From an uncultured Oscillospiraceae bacterium (GTDB lineage Bacteria; Bacillota; Clostridia; Oscillospirales; Oscillospiraceae), in assembly GCA_934569425.1 (NCBI GenBank), contig CAKTKM010000023.1, positions 1-14,600 on the forward strand: a stretch of 14,600 nucleotides of DNA, written 5' to 3'. The position numbers and the translations under genes are program-made. Positions 5,331 to 13,417 of this stretch are shown piece by piece; position 1 is the first letter of the stretch, and each line of letters opens with the position of its first letter. The notes under the pieces were generated by a model, which was not told the DNA's origin, did not search any database, and saw only the letters and a program-made list of their open reading frames with translations.

Positions 5331-6824
5331 TTACTTCTCCCTGTTTGTCAGCATTTCCCGGTGAAACGCCGCGAACTTCTCCAGATCCGCCGCGATCTGC
5401 TCCTGCCGCTGGATGTACTCTGTGGGATATTTGGGATGGAAGATCCGGTCGATCCGGTCGTCCCGCCGGATGTCCACCATCTTGGTGGAGCCGCCTGCGC
5501 CCAGCGACAGGATGCTGTGCAGCTCCTCCATGATGTAGATATTATACAGTCCCTCCGCGCCGGATATGCACCAGCCCACGTTTTCAAAGCTGCCGGACAT
5601 GTATTTCTGCCGGTAGAGGTAGTAGGGGGCAAACCCTGCCGCACGCAGGGCGGGATCTGCGTAGTCCAGCATCTCCGCCACCGCATCGGCGGAAGGGATG
5701 GGACTGCCCTCCAGTGTCAGGCGGCTGCCCTTTTTCAGCGCCAGCGTGTGAACGGTGATGTTGTCCGCACCGCTTTTGACGCACTGATCCAGCGTCCGGC
5801 GGAAGCCCTCCGGGGTGTCGGCGGGCAGTCCCGCGATCAGATCCATATTCACATGGGGGAACCCCATGGACGTGGCCAGCTCCATGGCGGCAAGAATATC
5901 GGCGGCCGTGTGCCTGCGGCCGATGGCCTGCAGCACCCTGTCGTCCAGCGACTGCGGATTGACGCTGATCCGGTCGGCGCCGTGATCCAGCAGAACCTGC
6001 AGCTTCTCCCGGTCGATGGTGTCGGGTCGTCCCGCCTCGATGCAGTATTCCACCACACCGCTCAGGTCAAAGCTGCGGTTCAGGTGGGTCAGCAGGTGAT
6101 CCATCTGTCTGGCGGACAGTGTGGTGGGCGTGCCGCCCCCCATGTAAAAGGACTTGATCCGCAGCCCGGTGTTCTTCACCATTTCCGCTGCCAGTGTGAT
6201 CTCCCGTTCCAGCGCGGCCAGATACGGCTCCATCAGCTTGAAGGAGCGTTCCACCGCCTGAGAGACAAAGCTGCAATAGGCGCAGCGGGTGGGACAGAAG
6301 GGGATTCCGATGTAAAGGGAAATGTCGTTGGGCGCCAGCGCCGCCTTGGCGGCAATGCCCGCCTGCGCCGCCTCCACGCACATGCGGCGGCGGGGCGCGG
6401 ACACCTGATAGGCGCGCGCCAGCTCCCGCTCCGCCTGACGGGGCGTCATACCGCTGCGCAGCAGCCGCGCCGCCAGCTTGGCGGGGCGCACGCCGGTCAG
6501 ACTGCCCCAGGGGGGGATATGCCCAAGGATCTCGACGGAGGCCTTAAAAAAGCTCATTTTCAGCGCCCGCTGCCGCAGACCCTCCTGCTGATAGGGGGTC
6601 AGAGCGGGATCAATGCGCACGCGGGAAAGGCCGTGGCCTTCCCGTCCCCCGTAGAGGATGCGGGTGGTGGCGGTGGTGTAGGTTTGTCCCTCCGACAGCT
6701 TTACCCATGCGCAGCTGTCCTCTGCCGCCTCCGGATCATATACCGGGCGCTCCGTGGGGAAAAAGGCCAGCAGATCCTGCTCAATGGCATAGCGGTCATT
6801 GTGGCCGGTAAAGATCAGCTTCAT
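5331..6824 (-). CDS. hemZ: HemZ-type radical SAM protein (annotated coproporphyrinogen dehydrogenase)
   Basis: This 497-residue protein has a radical SAM core with CPTRCAYC (Cys177, Cys181, Cys184) for the 4Fe-4S cluster, MGGGTPT (228-234) for SAM binding, and the HemN/HemZ-like ISVNPQSLDDRVLQAIGR. The extra N-terminal region with SLTGVRPAK (108-116) is typical of HemZ rather than HemN or HemW. HemZ is proposed to convert coproporphyrinogen III anaerobically, but that activity is poorly proven for Clostridial members and no other heme gene is near, so the substrate is uncertain. The ATG overlaps the stop of the MBL gene by ATGA, implying translational coupling, and the local Shine-Dalgarno is weak. 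The order recJ-rel-dtd-MBL-hemZ is usual in Clostridia. Confidence 0.9.
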   Translation of the reverse strand: MKLIFTGHNDRYAIEQDLLAFFPTERPVYDPEAAEDSCAWVKLSEGQTYTTATTRILYGGREGHGLSRVRIDPALTPYQQEGLRQRALKMSFFKASVEILGHIPPWGSLTGVRPAKLAARLLRSGMTPRQAERELARAYQVSAPRRRMCVEAAQAGIAAKAALAPNDISLYIGIPFCPTRCAYCSFVSQAVERSFKLMEPYLAALEREITLAAEMVKNTGLRIKSFYMGGGTPTTLSARQMDHLLTHLNRSFDLSGVVEYCIEAGRPDTIDREKLQVLLDHGADRISVNPQSLDDRVLQAIGRRHTAADILAAMELATSMGFPHVNMDLIAGLPADTPEGFRRTLDQCVKSGADNITVHTLALKKGSRLTLEGSPIPSADAVAEMLDYADPALRAAGFAPYYLYRQKYMSGSFENVGWCISGAEGLYNIYIMEELHSILSLGAGGSTKMVDIRRDDRIDRIFHPKYPTEYIQRQEQIAADLEKFAAFHREMLTNREK

Positions 6825-7444
6825 GCGCCCAGACCCTGCTTCATATAGGGGTTATACTTCCGTTCAAAGTCCATATCCGTGGCGGAGTCGTGGCCGGGAT
6901 AGACCGTGTACTGCCCCTCCAGCGCCCCCAGCCGTGCCAGAGACTTCAGCATTGCCCGGTAATCGCCGCCGGGGAAGTCGCACCGCCCGCAGCTGCCGCG
7001 GAACAGTGTGTCGCCGGCAAAGATCACACCCTGACCCTCCACCAGCAGACACACGGAGCCGGTGGAGTGGCCGGGAGTCTCCAGCACGTCCAGCGTCAGG
7101 CTGCCTACCGTCAGTTTGTCGCCCTCCTGATAGTACCGCTGGTTTTTCTCCCCCAGACGGCGGAATTGCAGTTCGCCGCCGGAGGTGTCGGTCACGTCGC
7201 CCCGGTGGATATAGACCGGCAGCTCCGGCCACTTTTTCAGCAGCCCCGCCACGCCGGTGCAGTGGTCAAAGTGGCCGTGGGTCAGCAGGATCATGGCGGG
7301 TTCACAGCCGCTGGAGGCCACCATGGCGGCGATCCGCTCCGGCTCGTCGCCGGGATCGATCACCGCGCAGACCTTGGCGTCCTCATCGCAGAGAATATAG
7401 CAGTTGGTCATGATGGGTCCCACCATCAAAGAAAGCACCTTCAC
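6821..7444 (-). CDS. MBL-fold metallo-hydrolase (glyoxalase II-like, YqgX type)
   Basis: This 207-residue protein carries the full metallo-beta-lactamase ligand set: THGHFDH (55-61), PGHS (124-127), AGDTLF (143-148) and PGHD (183-186), with DPG at 30-32. The pattern binds two metal ions as in hydroxyacylglutathione hydrolases (glyoxalase II) and the small Bacillus YqgX group (family knowledge). The long C-terminal substrate domain of true glyoxalase II is missing, so the thioester substrate is unknown. The start is a GTG at 7444, supported by AGAGGAGG with an 8-nt spacer; the gene begins 15 nt after the dtd stop. It overlaps hemZ by 4 nt. The cytosolic location is inferred from the lack of a signal peptide. 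Confidence 0.9.
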   Translation of the reverse strand: MKVLSLMVGPIMTNCYILCDEDAKVCAVIDPGDEPERIAAMVASSGCEPAMILLTHGHFDHCTGVAGLLKKWPELPVYIHRGDVTDTSGGELQFRRLGEKNQRYYQEGDKLTVGSLTLDVLETPGHSTGSVCLLVEGQGVIFAGDTLFRGSCGRCDFPGGDYRAMLKSLARLGALEGQYTVYPGHDSATDMDFERKYNPYMKQGLGA

Positions 7445-7459
7445 GCAAACATCCTCCTC

Positions 7460-7906
7460 TTACAGCTGATCCGTGTCTACCACCAGCGTCAGCGGCCCGT
7501 CGTTCAGGCTGTCCACCTGCATATAGGCGCCGAACTCGCCGGTTTCGGTATGGAAGCCCTTGGCGCGGCACAGTTCCACAAACTTTTCGTACAGGGGGAT
7601 GGCCACCTCCGGCCGTGCGGCCGCCAGAAACTCCGGCCGCCGTCCCTTCTTGCAGTTGCCGTACAGGGTAAACTGGGAAACCACCAGCAGCTCGCCCTTT
7701 ACCTCGTCCAGACCGCGATTCATCTTGCCGTTCTCATCCTCAAAAATGCGAAGGCCAGTCAGCTTGTCTGCCAGCTTCACAGCCTGTGCCTCCGTGTCCT
7801 CGTGGGTGATGCCCAGCAGGATCAGAAAGCCTTCGCCGATCTGGCCGTGTACTTTTCCGTCGATGGTGACGGAGGCGTGCTTCACGCGAGTCAATACAGC
7901 GCGCAT
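7460..7906 (-). CDS. dtd: D-aminoacyl-tRNA deacylase
   Basis: At 148 residues this has the usual Dtd length. The two signature motifs are present: SQFTLYG (77-83) and NDGPLT (135-140), the latter being the cross-subunit Gly-Pro motif that rejects L-amino acids. Dtd hydrolyses D-aminoacyl-tRNAs (and Gly-tRNA-Ala), recycling tRNA and preventing mis-incorporation (family knowledge). The ATG at 7906 is chosen over the longer frame start at 7966 because AAAGGAG sits 8 nt upstream and the protein begins MRAVLTRV as in homologues. It follows rel after 87 nt that hold two hairpins and no convincing promoter. The MBL gene follows 15 nt later. Confidence 0.95.
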   Translation of the reverse strand: MRAVLTRVKHASVTIDGKVHGQIGEGFLILLGITHEDTEAQAVKLADKLTGLRIFEDENGKMNRGLDEVKGELLVVSQFTLYGNCKKGRRPEFLAAARPEVAIPLYEKFVELCRAKGFHTETGEFGAYMQVDSLNDGPLTLVVDTDQL

Positions 7907-7944
7907 AATTCGTTCTCCTTTATACAAATAGTATTCAATGTGGG

Positions 7945-7984
7945 GCGGCAAAGCGCCGCTTCTCACTCCTCTTACACAGAGGAG
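7945..7984 (-). repeat. Candidate degenerate two-hairpin intergenic repeat, copy 2
   Basis: In the rel-dtd gap, on the minus strand, CTCCTCT and AGAGGAG (7984-7978 with 7972-7966) form a 7-bp stem with the loop GTGTA. Next comes a 5-bp GCGGC/GCCGC stem (7959-7955 with 7949-7945) inside GCGGCGCTTTGCCGC. The arrangement and the CTGTGTAAG and CTTTGCCGC words match the element at 187-240. There is no U-run, so neither hairpin is a simple terminator. Confidence 0.45.
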
Positions 7985-7993
7985 GCATAGGTG

Positions 7994-10207
7994 TTATCCC
8001 GCCGGTCGTGTGACCTTCATCACACCCTGGATCTGCTCCAGCTTGTTCATGACCACCTTCAGCTGTTCCCGATCCGATACCGAGATGCCCAGATCCAGCA
8101 GACCGAAGCCGTCCGGCGTGGAGCGGGCGTTCAGAGACAGCACCCGTGTTTTCGTGGCCGACAGCACCGTGGACACGTCCACGATCAGGCTGATGCGATC
8201 CTTGGCCACAACCTGCAGCATGGTGTGGTACTCCTCGCTGGTCTTGGCGGCCCAACTGACGCGGATCCAGCGTCCCGCCTCGTTGGGATCATCCCGGGAG
8301 CGCAGCACGTTGGGGCAGTCCGTCCGGTGTACCGAAACGCCGTAGCCACGGGTGATATACCCCACGATGTCGTCCCCCGGCACGGGAGAGCAGCACTTGG
8401 AAAACTTCACCAGACAGTTGCTCAGACCCTCCACGATGATGCCGTGTTCGCCCTTCCGCTGGGGTACGGCGGGGCGCATGATCTCCGGCTGACCGGCCAC
8501 AGGCACCTCTGCCTGCCGCTCTGTCTGGTGCTGGTGCAGGATACGCTGAATATCCTCCCGCAGCCGCCCGATGACCTTCAGCGCCGTTACGCCGCCGTAG
8601 CCGATGGCGGCGTACATATCGTCCACGGAGTTGAAGCTGAGCTTCTTCAGCACGTTCGGCACGTTATCGTCCGCCAGCAGCTCCTTCAGCGACACGCCGG
8701 TGCGCTTCAGCTCCGATTCGAAGCTCTGCCGCCCGTTGACGATGTTCTCGTCCCGTTTTTCCCGCTTGAACCATTGCCGGATCTTGCTGCGGGCGTTGCT
8801 GGAGCGGGCGATCTTGATCCAGTCGCGGCTGGGTCCGTGGGCACTCTGGCTGGTGGAGACCTCCACCACGTCGCCGTTTTGCAGCCGGTGGTTCAGCGGC
8901 ACGATCCGTCCGTTCACCTTGGCCGATACCATGTGGTTGCCCACGGCGGAGTGAATGTTATAGGCAAAGTCAATGGGCGTGGCTCCGGCAGGCAGGTTGA
9001 TCACATCGCCGTTGGGGGTAAACACAAACACCTCGTCGGCGAACATGTCCACCTTCAGCGAATGGATAAAGTCCTCCGCGTCGGCGCCCTCCTGATTCTC
9101 CAGCAGGCGGCGTACCCATTCATAGCGTCCCTCATCGCCGCCGCCCTGCCCGTTCTGCTTGTACTTCCAGTGGGCGGCGATGCCGTATTCCGCCACCTCG
9201 TGCATCTCCTTGGTGCGGATCTGCACCTCAAAGGGGATCCCGCTCTCGCCCACCACCGTGGTGTGCAGGCTCTGATAGAGGTTGGGCTTGGGGGTGCCGA
9301 TATAATCCTTGAACCGTCCCAGAATGGGCTTATACAGGTCGTGAACGATACCCAGCACGTTGTAGCAGTCCGCCACCGTGTCCACAATGACACGGAAGGC
9401 AAACAGGTCGAATACGTCGTCCAGATTCTTGTTCTGGGTATACATTTTCCGGTAGATGGAGTAGGGGTGCTTCATGCGGCCGTAAACCGTGGCCTCGATA
9501 CCGGCCTCCTTCAGCCGCGTGGTGATCTGATCGTGAATGGCGGACATAAAGCCGTCGTACTCCGCCGCCTTCTCATCCAGCGCCTCGGTGATCTCCCGGT
9601 ACCCCACGGGATCGAGGTATTTCAGCGAGAGATCCTCCAGCTCCCACTTCATCTTCTGCATGCCCAGCCGGTGCGCGATGGGCGCGTAGATCTCCATGGT
9701 CTCAAAGGACTTCTGCTTCTGCTTCTCCGGCGTCTGATACTCCATGGTACGCATGTTGTGGAGCCGGTCGGCGATCTTGATGAGGATCACGCGGATGTCC
9801 TTGCTCATGGCCATCAGCATCTTTCGCAGATTCTCCATCTGCTCCTCCTCTTTGGAGGTGTAGTGGACGCGGGTCAGCTTGCTGACGCCCTCCACCAGAT
9901 CGGCCACCGTGGGGGAAAACAGCTTGGCCAGCTGCTCGTGGGTGGCGTCGGTGTCCTCGATGGTGTCGTGCAGCAGCGCCGCCTCAATGGATTCGCTGTC
10001 CAGATGCAGCTCCTCCGCCACGATCTGCGCCACGGCCAGCGGATGCGTCACAAAGGGCGATCCGTCCTTCCGCAGCTGGCTGCCGTGCAGGTCGCGGGCG
10101 AATTCATAGGCCTGCCGGATCTGGGCAAAATTCGCGGCGGGATTATAGGCGCGTACCGTATCCTCCAGATGCCGGTACATGGCCTCGATGTCTACCGTTT
10201 TGCTCAT
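7994..10207 (-). CDS. rel: Bifunctional (p)ppGpp synthetase/hydrolase Rel
   Basis: This 737-residue protein is full length for the long RSH family. In order: the HD hydrolase domain with HDTIEDT (80-86) and HPLAVA; the synthetase domain with GRFKDYIGTPKPN (297-309), YQSLHTTV and EVQIRT; TGS from about 388 (DEVFVFTPNGDVINLP); a conserved-cysteine region (KCCSPVPGDD); and a C-terminal ACT domain. RFKD rather than ExDD, together with the intact HD box, marks a bifunctional enzyme that makes and degrades (p)ppGpp (family knowledge), sensing uncharged tRNA on the ribosome. The ATG overlaps the recJ stop (ATGA), and GGAGGAGG lies inside the end of recJ, so the two are coupled. No defect is seen. 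Confidence 0.97.
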   Translation of the reverse strand: MSKTVDIEAMYRHLEDTVRAYNPAANFAQIRQAYEFARDLHGSQLRKDGSPFVTHPLAVAQIVAEELHLDSESIEAALLHDTIEDTDATHEQLAKLFSPTVADLVEGVSKLTRVHYTSKEEEQMENLRKMLMAMSKDIRVILIKIADRLHNMRTMEYQTPEKQKQKSFETMEIYAPIAHRLGMQKMKWELEDLSLKYLDPVGYREITEALDEKAAEYDGFMSAIHDQITTRLKEAGIEATVYGRMKHPYSIYRKMYTQNKNLDDVFDLFAFRVIVDTVADCYNVLGIVHDLYKPILGRFKDYIGTPKPNLYQSLHTTVVGESGIPFEVQIRTKEMHEVAEYGIAAHWKYKQNGQGGGDEGRYEWVRRLLENQEGADAEDFIHSLKVDMFADEVFVFTPNGDVINLPAGATPIDFAYNIHSAVGNHMVSAKVNGRIVPLNHRLQNGDVVEVSTSQSAHGPSRDWIKIARSSNARSKIRQWFKREKRDENIVNGRQSFESELKRTGVSLKELLADDNVPNVLKKLSFNSVDDMYAAIGYGGVTALKVIGRLREDIQRILHQHQTERQAEVPVAGQPEIMRPAVPQRKGEHGIIVEGLSNCLVKFSKCCSPVPGDDIVGYITRGYGVSVHRTDCPNVLRSRDDPNEAGRWIRVSWAAKTSEEYHTMLQVVAKDRISLIVDVSTVLSATKTRVLSLNARSTPDGFGLLDLGISVSDREQLKVVMNKLEQIQGVMKVTRPAG

Positions 10208-12303
10208 TGCGCGTCGCCTCCTCCCCGTCCTGTCTCCGCGTCAGTCAGACGCTGTATGTACTGAGAGTCCTCTAAGTTAACTTTTTTATCCTTTCCTGCC
10301 AGACGCAGGAACACGCTGTCGCCGCAGACCGCAGCTTCCAGCAGCCCCCGCTCCTGAAACACCGCCAGACATACCGCACCCCGCAGAAAGGCGTCCATCC
10401 TGCCCAGCGCCGCGCCCAGTGACCGCAGCAGTGGCAGATAGGGTGCGTGCAGTCCCTCCGCCGGGACCAGATGCTGCAAGGTTCGCCACGCGGCAACATA
10501 TTGCTCGCGGGTGGGCAGCATCCGGCGGGCGTTTTTGGCGGATACCGCTTTGCCGGCGGTGCATTGCTCCACCAGCGTCAAAGCCTCCTGCTCCCGGCTG
10601 CTGGCCAGCAGCGAAGGGCGGATGTCCACCATCTGCAGCTGCACCGTGCGGCTGCCCCGGAATTCGTTGACCTGCAAGTAGAACGCCGCGTCCACGCGGT
10701 CGCCCTCGCCGCAGCCGCAGGCGTCCGCGGTGGTGGAAAAGAAAATGCCGTCAAACTGGGCTGCGCCTTTGCCTAAACGCAGTTTCAGATGCCGGTTTTG
10801 TCCGACATTCTGCGTCCGCAGCAGCGTGGCGCCCATCAGGCAGAACAGCGGCCTTGCATTGCCGCTGCCGTAAGGCTCCAGCGCCCCCAGCGCCTCCACC
10901 TCTGCCAGCGTGACGCGCCCCGGCTGGCGCAGCTCCATGTCGATCTCCAGCGCCGCCTCCGGCGCCTTGCCGACCCAATATTCGGCGGCATATTGATTCA
11001 TCCGTTCCCGGAAAGCGGGAATGTTGCTCTCCTCGATGGTAAAGCCCGCCGCCAGCTCGTGTCCGCCGAAGCCCAGCAGCAGGTCGGAGCAGCTTTCCAG
11101 TGCCGCGAACAGGTTAAAGCCGCCCCAGCTGCGGCAGGAGCCCTTGCCCACGGTGCCGTTGAGATGGATCATAAAGCTGGGACGGGAATATTTTTCACTG
11201 AGGCGGGAGGCCACGATGCCCACCACGCCCTGATGCCATGTGTCCGAAGCCAGTACCAGCGCCCGCCGCTCCTCCTCCGGCATTTGCTGGATCATTTCCT
11301 CCGCCTGGGAGTAGATGGCCTGCTCCACGCTCTGCCGTTCACGGTTCAGGGCGCACAGCGCCTTGGCCAGCTCCTCCGCCTGCTGGGGATCCTGACACAG
11401 CAGCAGCTCCGCCGCCATGTCCGCCGCTCCCATGCGTCCCGCCGCGTTGATGCGGGGCGCCAGCACAAAGCCGATCTGCACCGAGGAGATCTCGCGCCCC
11501 GCCAGACCTGCCTCCCGCAGCAGGGCGTGCAGTCCGATAAAGTCCGAGCGATCCAGCGTGGCGAGCCCGCGGGATACGATGGTGCGGTTTTCGCCGGTCA
11601 TCTGCATGACGTCCGCCACCGTGCCGATGGCCGCCAGCGTGCAGTAGCGGGAGAACAAAGCCTCCTCCCGATCCGGTCCGCCCAGCGCCAGCACCAGCTT
11701 CAGTGCCACGCCGCAGCCGGCCAGATGCTTGAAGGGATAGCCGCAGTCTCCTCTGCGGGGATCCACCACAGCCGAGGCCTCCGGCAGCGTCTCCTTACAC
11801 TCGTGGTGATCCGTCACCACCACGTCCATACCGATGGAGCGGGCGAAGGCCACCTCTTCCACACCGGTGATGCCGCAGTCCACCGTTACCAGCAGCGTGG
11901 CGCCGCCCTTGCGCAGACCCTCGATGGCCTCGCGGCTCAGCCCGTAGCCATCCTCGATCCGGCGGGGGATGTAGTGTACCACATCGGCGCCCCGTCCCTT
12001 CAGATAGTCCACCAGAATACATGTGGCGGTGATGCCGTCCACGTCATAGTCACCGAAAATGGCGATCCGTTCGCCGTCGGCGATCGCCTGCGTGATCCGC
12101 GCCGCCGCCTTGTCCATATCCCGCATCAAAAACGGGGAATGGCTCAGCGCCGTTTCCTGCGCCAGAAATTCGGCCGCGTCCTCGACTCGTTCCACTCCGC
12201 GGCTTGCCAGCACGCCGGACACCAGATAGGAATAGCCCGCGTCTGCCAGACATTTTGCCGCGGCGCCGTGTTCCGGCGCCACATGCCAAGAGGGAAACTT
12301 CAT
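10204..12303 (-). CDS. recJ: Single-stranded-DNA-specific exonuclease RecJ
   Basis: This protein has 699 residues from the ATG at 12303, which has AAAGGAGG 10 nt upstream; the frame extends to 12324, but that part contains the Shine-Dalgarno itself. The DHH-phosphoesterase motifs are DYDVDG (85-90), VDCGIT (141-146) and VTDHHE (163-168), and the DHHA1 part has GKGSCRSWGGFN and FGGHELAAG. A C-terminal region of about 150 residues extends beyond the catalytic core, as in Firmicutes RecJ. RecJ degrades single-stranded DNA 5' to 3' in recombination and mismatch or base-excision repair, with Mn/Mg ions (family knowledge). It is the first gene of the leftward block, has its own extended -10 promoter, and overlaps rel by four bases. 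Confidence 0.96.
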   Translation of the reverse strand: MKFPSWHVAPEHGAAAKCLADAGYSYLVSGVLASRGVERVEDAAEFLAQETALSHSPFLMRDMDKAAARITQAIADGERIAIFGDYDVDGITATCILVDYLKGRGADVVHYIPRRIEDGYGLSREAIEGLRKGGATLLVTVDCGITGVEEVAFARSIGMDVVVTDHHECKETLPEASAVVDPRRGDCGYPFKHLAGCGVALKLVLALGGPDREEALFSRYCTLAAIGTVADVMQMTGENRTIVSRGLATLDRSDFIGLHALLREAGLAGREISSVQIGFVLAPRINAAGRMGAADMAAELLLCQDPQQAEELAKALCALNRERQSVEQAIYSQAEEMIQQMPEEERRALVLASDTWHQGVVGIVASRLSEKYSRPSFMIHLNGTVGKGSCRSWGGFNLFAALESCSDLLLGFGGHELAAGFTIEESNIPAFRERMNQYAAEYWVGKAPEAALEIDMELRQPGRVTLAEVEALGALEPYGSGNARPLFCLMGATLLRTQNVGQNRHLKLRLGKGAAQFDGIFFSTTADACGCGEGDRVDAAFYLQVNEFRGSRTVQLQMVDIRPSLLASSREQEALTLVEQCTAGKAVSAKNARRMLPTREQYVAAWRTLQHLVPAEGLHAPYLPLLRSLGAALGRMDAFLRGAVCLAVFQERGLLEAAVCGDSVFLRLAGKDKKVNLEDSQYIQRLTDAETGRGGGDAQ

Positions 12304-12330
12304 GGTCGATCCGCCTCCTTTCACTTCCTT

Positions 12331-12373
12331 CTATAATAAATTATAGTATAGCAAATCTCACCAAAAAGGTAAA
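12331..12373 (-). promoter_or_regulatory. Extended -10 promoter of recJ with a start-site dyad
   Basis: On the minus strand TTTACC (12373-12368), a 17-nt spacer and TATACT (12350-12345) with an upstream TG (TGCTATACT) form a good promoter. An inverted repeat CTATAAT-AA-ATTATAG (12331-12346) overlaps the end of the -10 and the predicted start. The leader to the recJ ATG is about 35 nt with AAAGGAGG. The Firmicutes LexA box form is not present. Confidence 0.75.
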
Positions 12374-12396
12374 GAAAAAATTCTTGCCGGCACAGG

Positions 12397-12425
12397 TTGC
12401 AATCCCTCCGGTGATACCGTATAAT
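12397..12425 (+). promoter_or_regulatory. Promoter of the E2-like gene
   Basis: TTGCAA (12397-12402), a 17-nt spacer and a perfect TATAAT (12420-12425) stand divergent to the recJ promoter, with the -35 boxes 23 nt apart. The -10 includes the first ATG of the open frame (12424), so translation must begin further down. Confidence 0.82.
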
Positions 12426-12459
12426 GATGTCGAGAAACAAAGAATCGAGGAAAAAACCC

Positions 12460-13281
12460 ATGCGTCCAGACGGCACCCGGGTCAAAGACCTTCCGCCCAT
12501 CGTGGCGGCTGTTCCCTATATCATGCCCAAGCGGTATGATGCCCAGAATACCATTACCGAATATATCGACGAGGAGATCATCAAGGCCTATATCCGGGAA
12601 AAGCGCCGCGGCGGTGTGCGGATCAACCACATGGCCGTGATCATTGCGGCCTATTACCGCGCCGTGATGTATAATCCCAAGCTGAACTACTTTGTCATGA
12701 GCAGCAAGGTCTATAAGCGCAACCATTTCTGCGTGTCCTTTGTGATCCTGAAAAAGCTGCCGGACGGCCGCCCGGATGAGACCTCCCTGAAGATCTTCCT
12801 GACGCCGGAGGACACCGTGTTCACCATTCAGCAGAAGATCACCGAGGCGGTGTCCGCCAACGCGGCCACCGAGCAGAAGAATAACACCGACAAGTTCGCC
12901 CGCATGATGTTCTCCTTCTCGTTGCTGCCCAAGCTGGTCGTGGGGCTTGCCTATCGTCTGGACAGGCTGGGCCTGCTGCCCCGGAAGATCATCGATCTCA
13001 GCCCCTTCCACACCAGCATGTTCATCACCAATCTGGCCTCTATCAAGACCAGCTATATCCATCACCACTGCTATGAATTCGGTACCACCAGCGTGTTCCT
13101 CTGCATGGGAAAGCCCGTGCCGGATTTCATGAACGGCAACCTCAGCAAAAAGATCATGCCCCTCGGCGTGGTCATGGACGAGCGGATCTGCACCGGCTAC
13201 GAATACGCTGCCTTCTGCAACGACTTCCGCAAATACCTGCGCAAGCCGGAGCTGCTGGAGGAGCCGTATCAGGCGAAATAA
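12460..13281 (+). CDS. 2-oxoacid dehydrogenase E2-like (CAT-fold) protein with eroded active site
   Basis: This protein has 273 residues from the ATG at 12460, chosen because CGAGGA lies 8 nt upstream and earlier ATGs fall in the promoter -10. The C-terminal half follows the CAT/E2 acyltransferase fold: SMFITNLASI (186-195), HHHCYEFGTTSVFLCMGKP (201-219), then PLGVVMDERICTGYEYAAF (234-252), where E2 enzymes have a DHRVIDG-like box. The catalytic His and Asp of HxxxDG are replaced (DERICTG). There is no lipoyl or peripheral-subunit-binding domain and no dehydrogenase operon nearby. Catalysis like E2 is therefore doubtful; residues 201-203 (HHH) might serve another chemistry. It stands alone with its own promoter. 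Similar short E2-like proteins occur in Clostridia without known role, to my knowledge. Confidence 0.8.
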   Translation: MRPDGTRVKDLPPIVAAVPYIMPKRYDAQNTITEYIDEEIIKAYIREKRRGGVRINHMAVIIAAYYRAVMYNPKLNYFVMSSKVYKRNHFCVSFVILKKLPDGRPDETSLKIFLTPEDTVFTIQQKITEAVSANAATEQKNNTDKFARMMFSFSLLPKLVVGLAYRLDRLGLLPRKIIDLSPFHTSMFITNLASIKTSYIHHHCYEFGTTSVFLCMGKPVPDFMNGNLSKKIMPLGVVMDERICTGYEYAAFCNDFRKYLRKPELLEEPYQAK

Positions 13282-13295
13282 GAAGACAACCATAA

Positions 13296-13336
13296 GAAAA
13301 AGGGAAAAGAGAGGACATTCGTCCTCTCTTTTCCCT
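13296..13336 (-). terminator. Terminator of the small RNA, shared with the convergent E2-like gene
   Basis: A 16-bp perfect stem (13301-13316 with 13321-13336) has the plus-strand loop ATTC. On the minus strand it is followed by five U (13301-13297). On the plus strand no U-run follows, so it serves the leftward unit best; it may still act weakly for the E2-like gene that stops at 13281. Confidence 0.88.
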
Positions 13337-13411
13337 ACCATATAAACCACAAGGCGACAAACCTGCGGGTACGCCGTTTCAGACGCCCCCGCCCAGTCCA
13401 CAGGGGACTGT
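13296..13411 (-). ncRNA. Candidate small structured RNA, family not recognised
   Basis: A complete small transcription unit lies between two convergent genes: a promoter at 13446-13418, a predicted start near 13411, and a strong terminator at 13336-13296, about 116 nt in all. The body folds well. The 5' end is a 6-bp hairpin CAGUCC-CCUGU-GGACUG. A nested stem follows (AAAC 13379-13376 with GUUU 13347-13344; GGCG 13375-13372 with CGCC 13356-13353; ACC with GGU around CGCA), and alternative GCGGG/CCCGC pairing is possible. The upstream DUF975 gene has its own terminator at 13499-13532, so this unit needs its own transcript. No ribosome binding site precedes the ATG that overlaps the -10, which argues against a peptide. 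I see no hallmark of 6S, SRP, RNase P or tmRNA. Confidence 0.6.
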
Positions 13412-13417
13412 CTTTTC

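Noticed and set aside
4518..6848. Very long plus-strand open frame (776 codons) antisense to the flippase and hemZ
   Set aside because: It is a shadow of GC-rich minus-strand genes; its composition is Gln/His/Arg rich and repetitive, there is no ribosome binding site, and it spans two real genes and their joint.
7991..10264. Long plus-strand open frame (757 codons) antisense to rel
   Set aside because: The rel protein is complete and conserved on the other strand; the antisense frame reflects codon bias only.
10789..12336. Plus-strand open frame (515 codons) antisense to recJ
   Set aside because: It is a shadow of recJ and shows no recognisable motif or start signal.
12424..12459. Upstream ATG pair as the start of the E2-like protein
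   Set aside because: The first ATG is part of the TATAAT -10 box and both lie upstream of the predicted transcription start.
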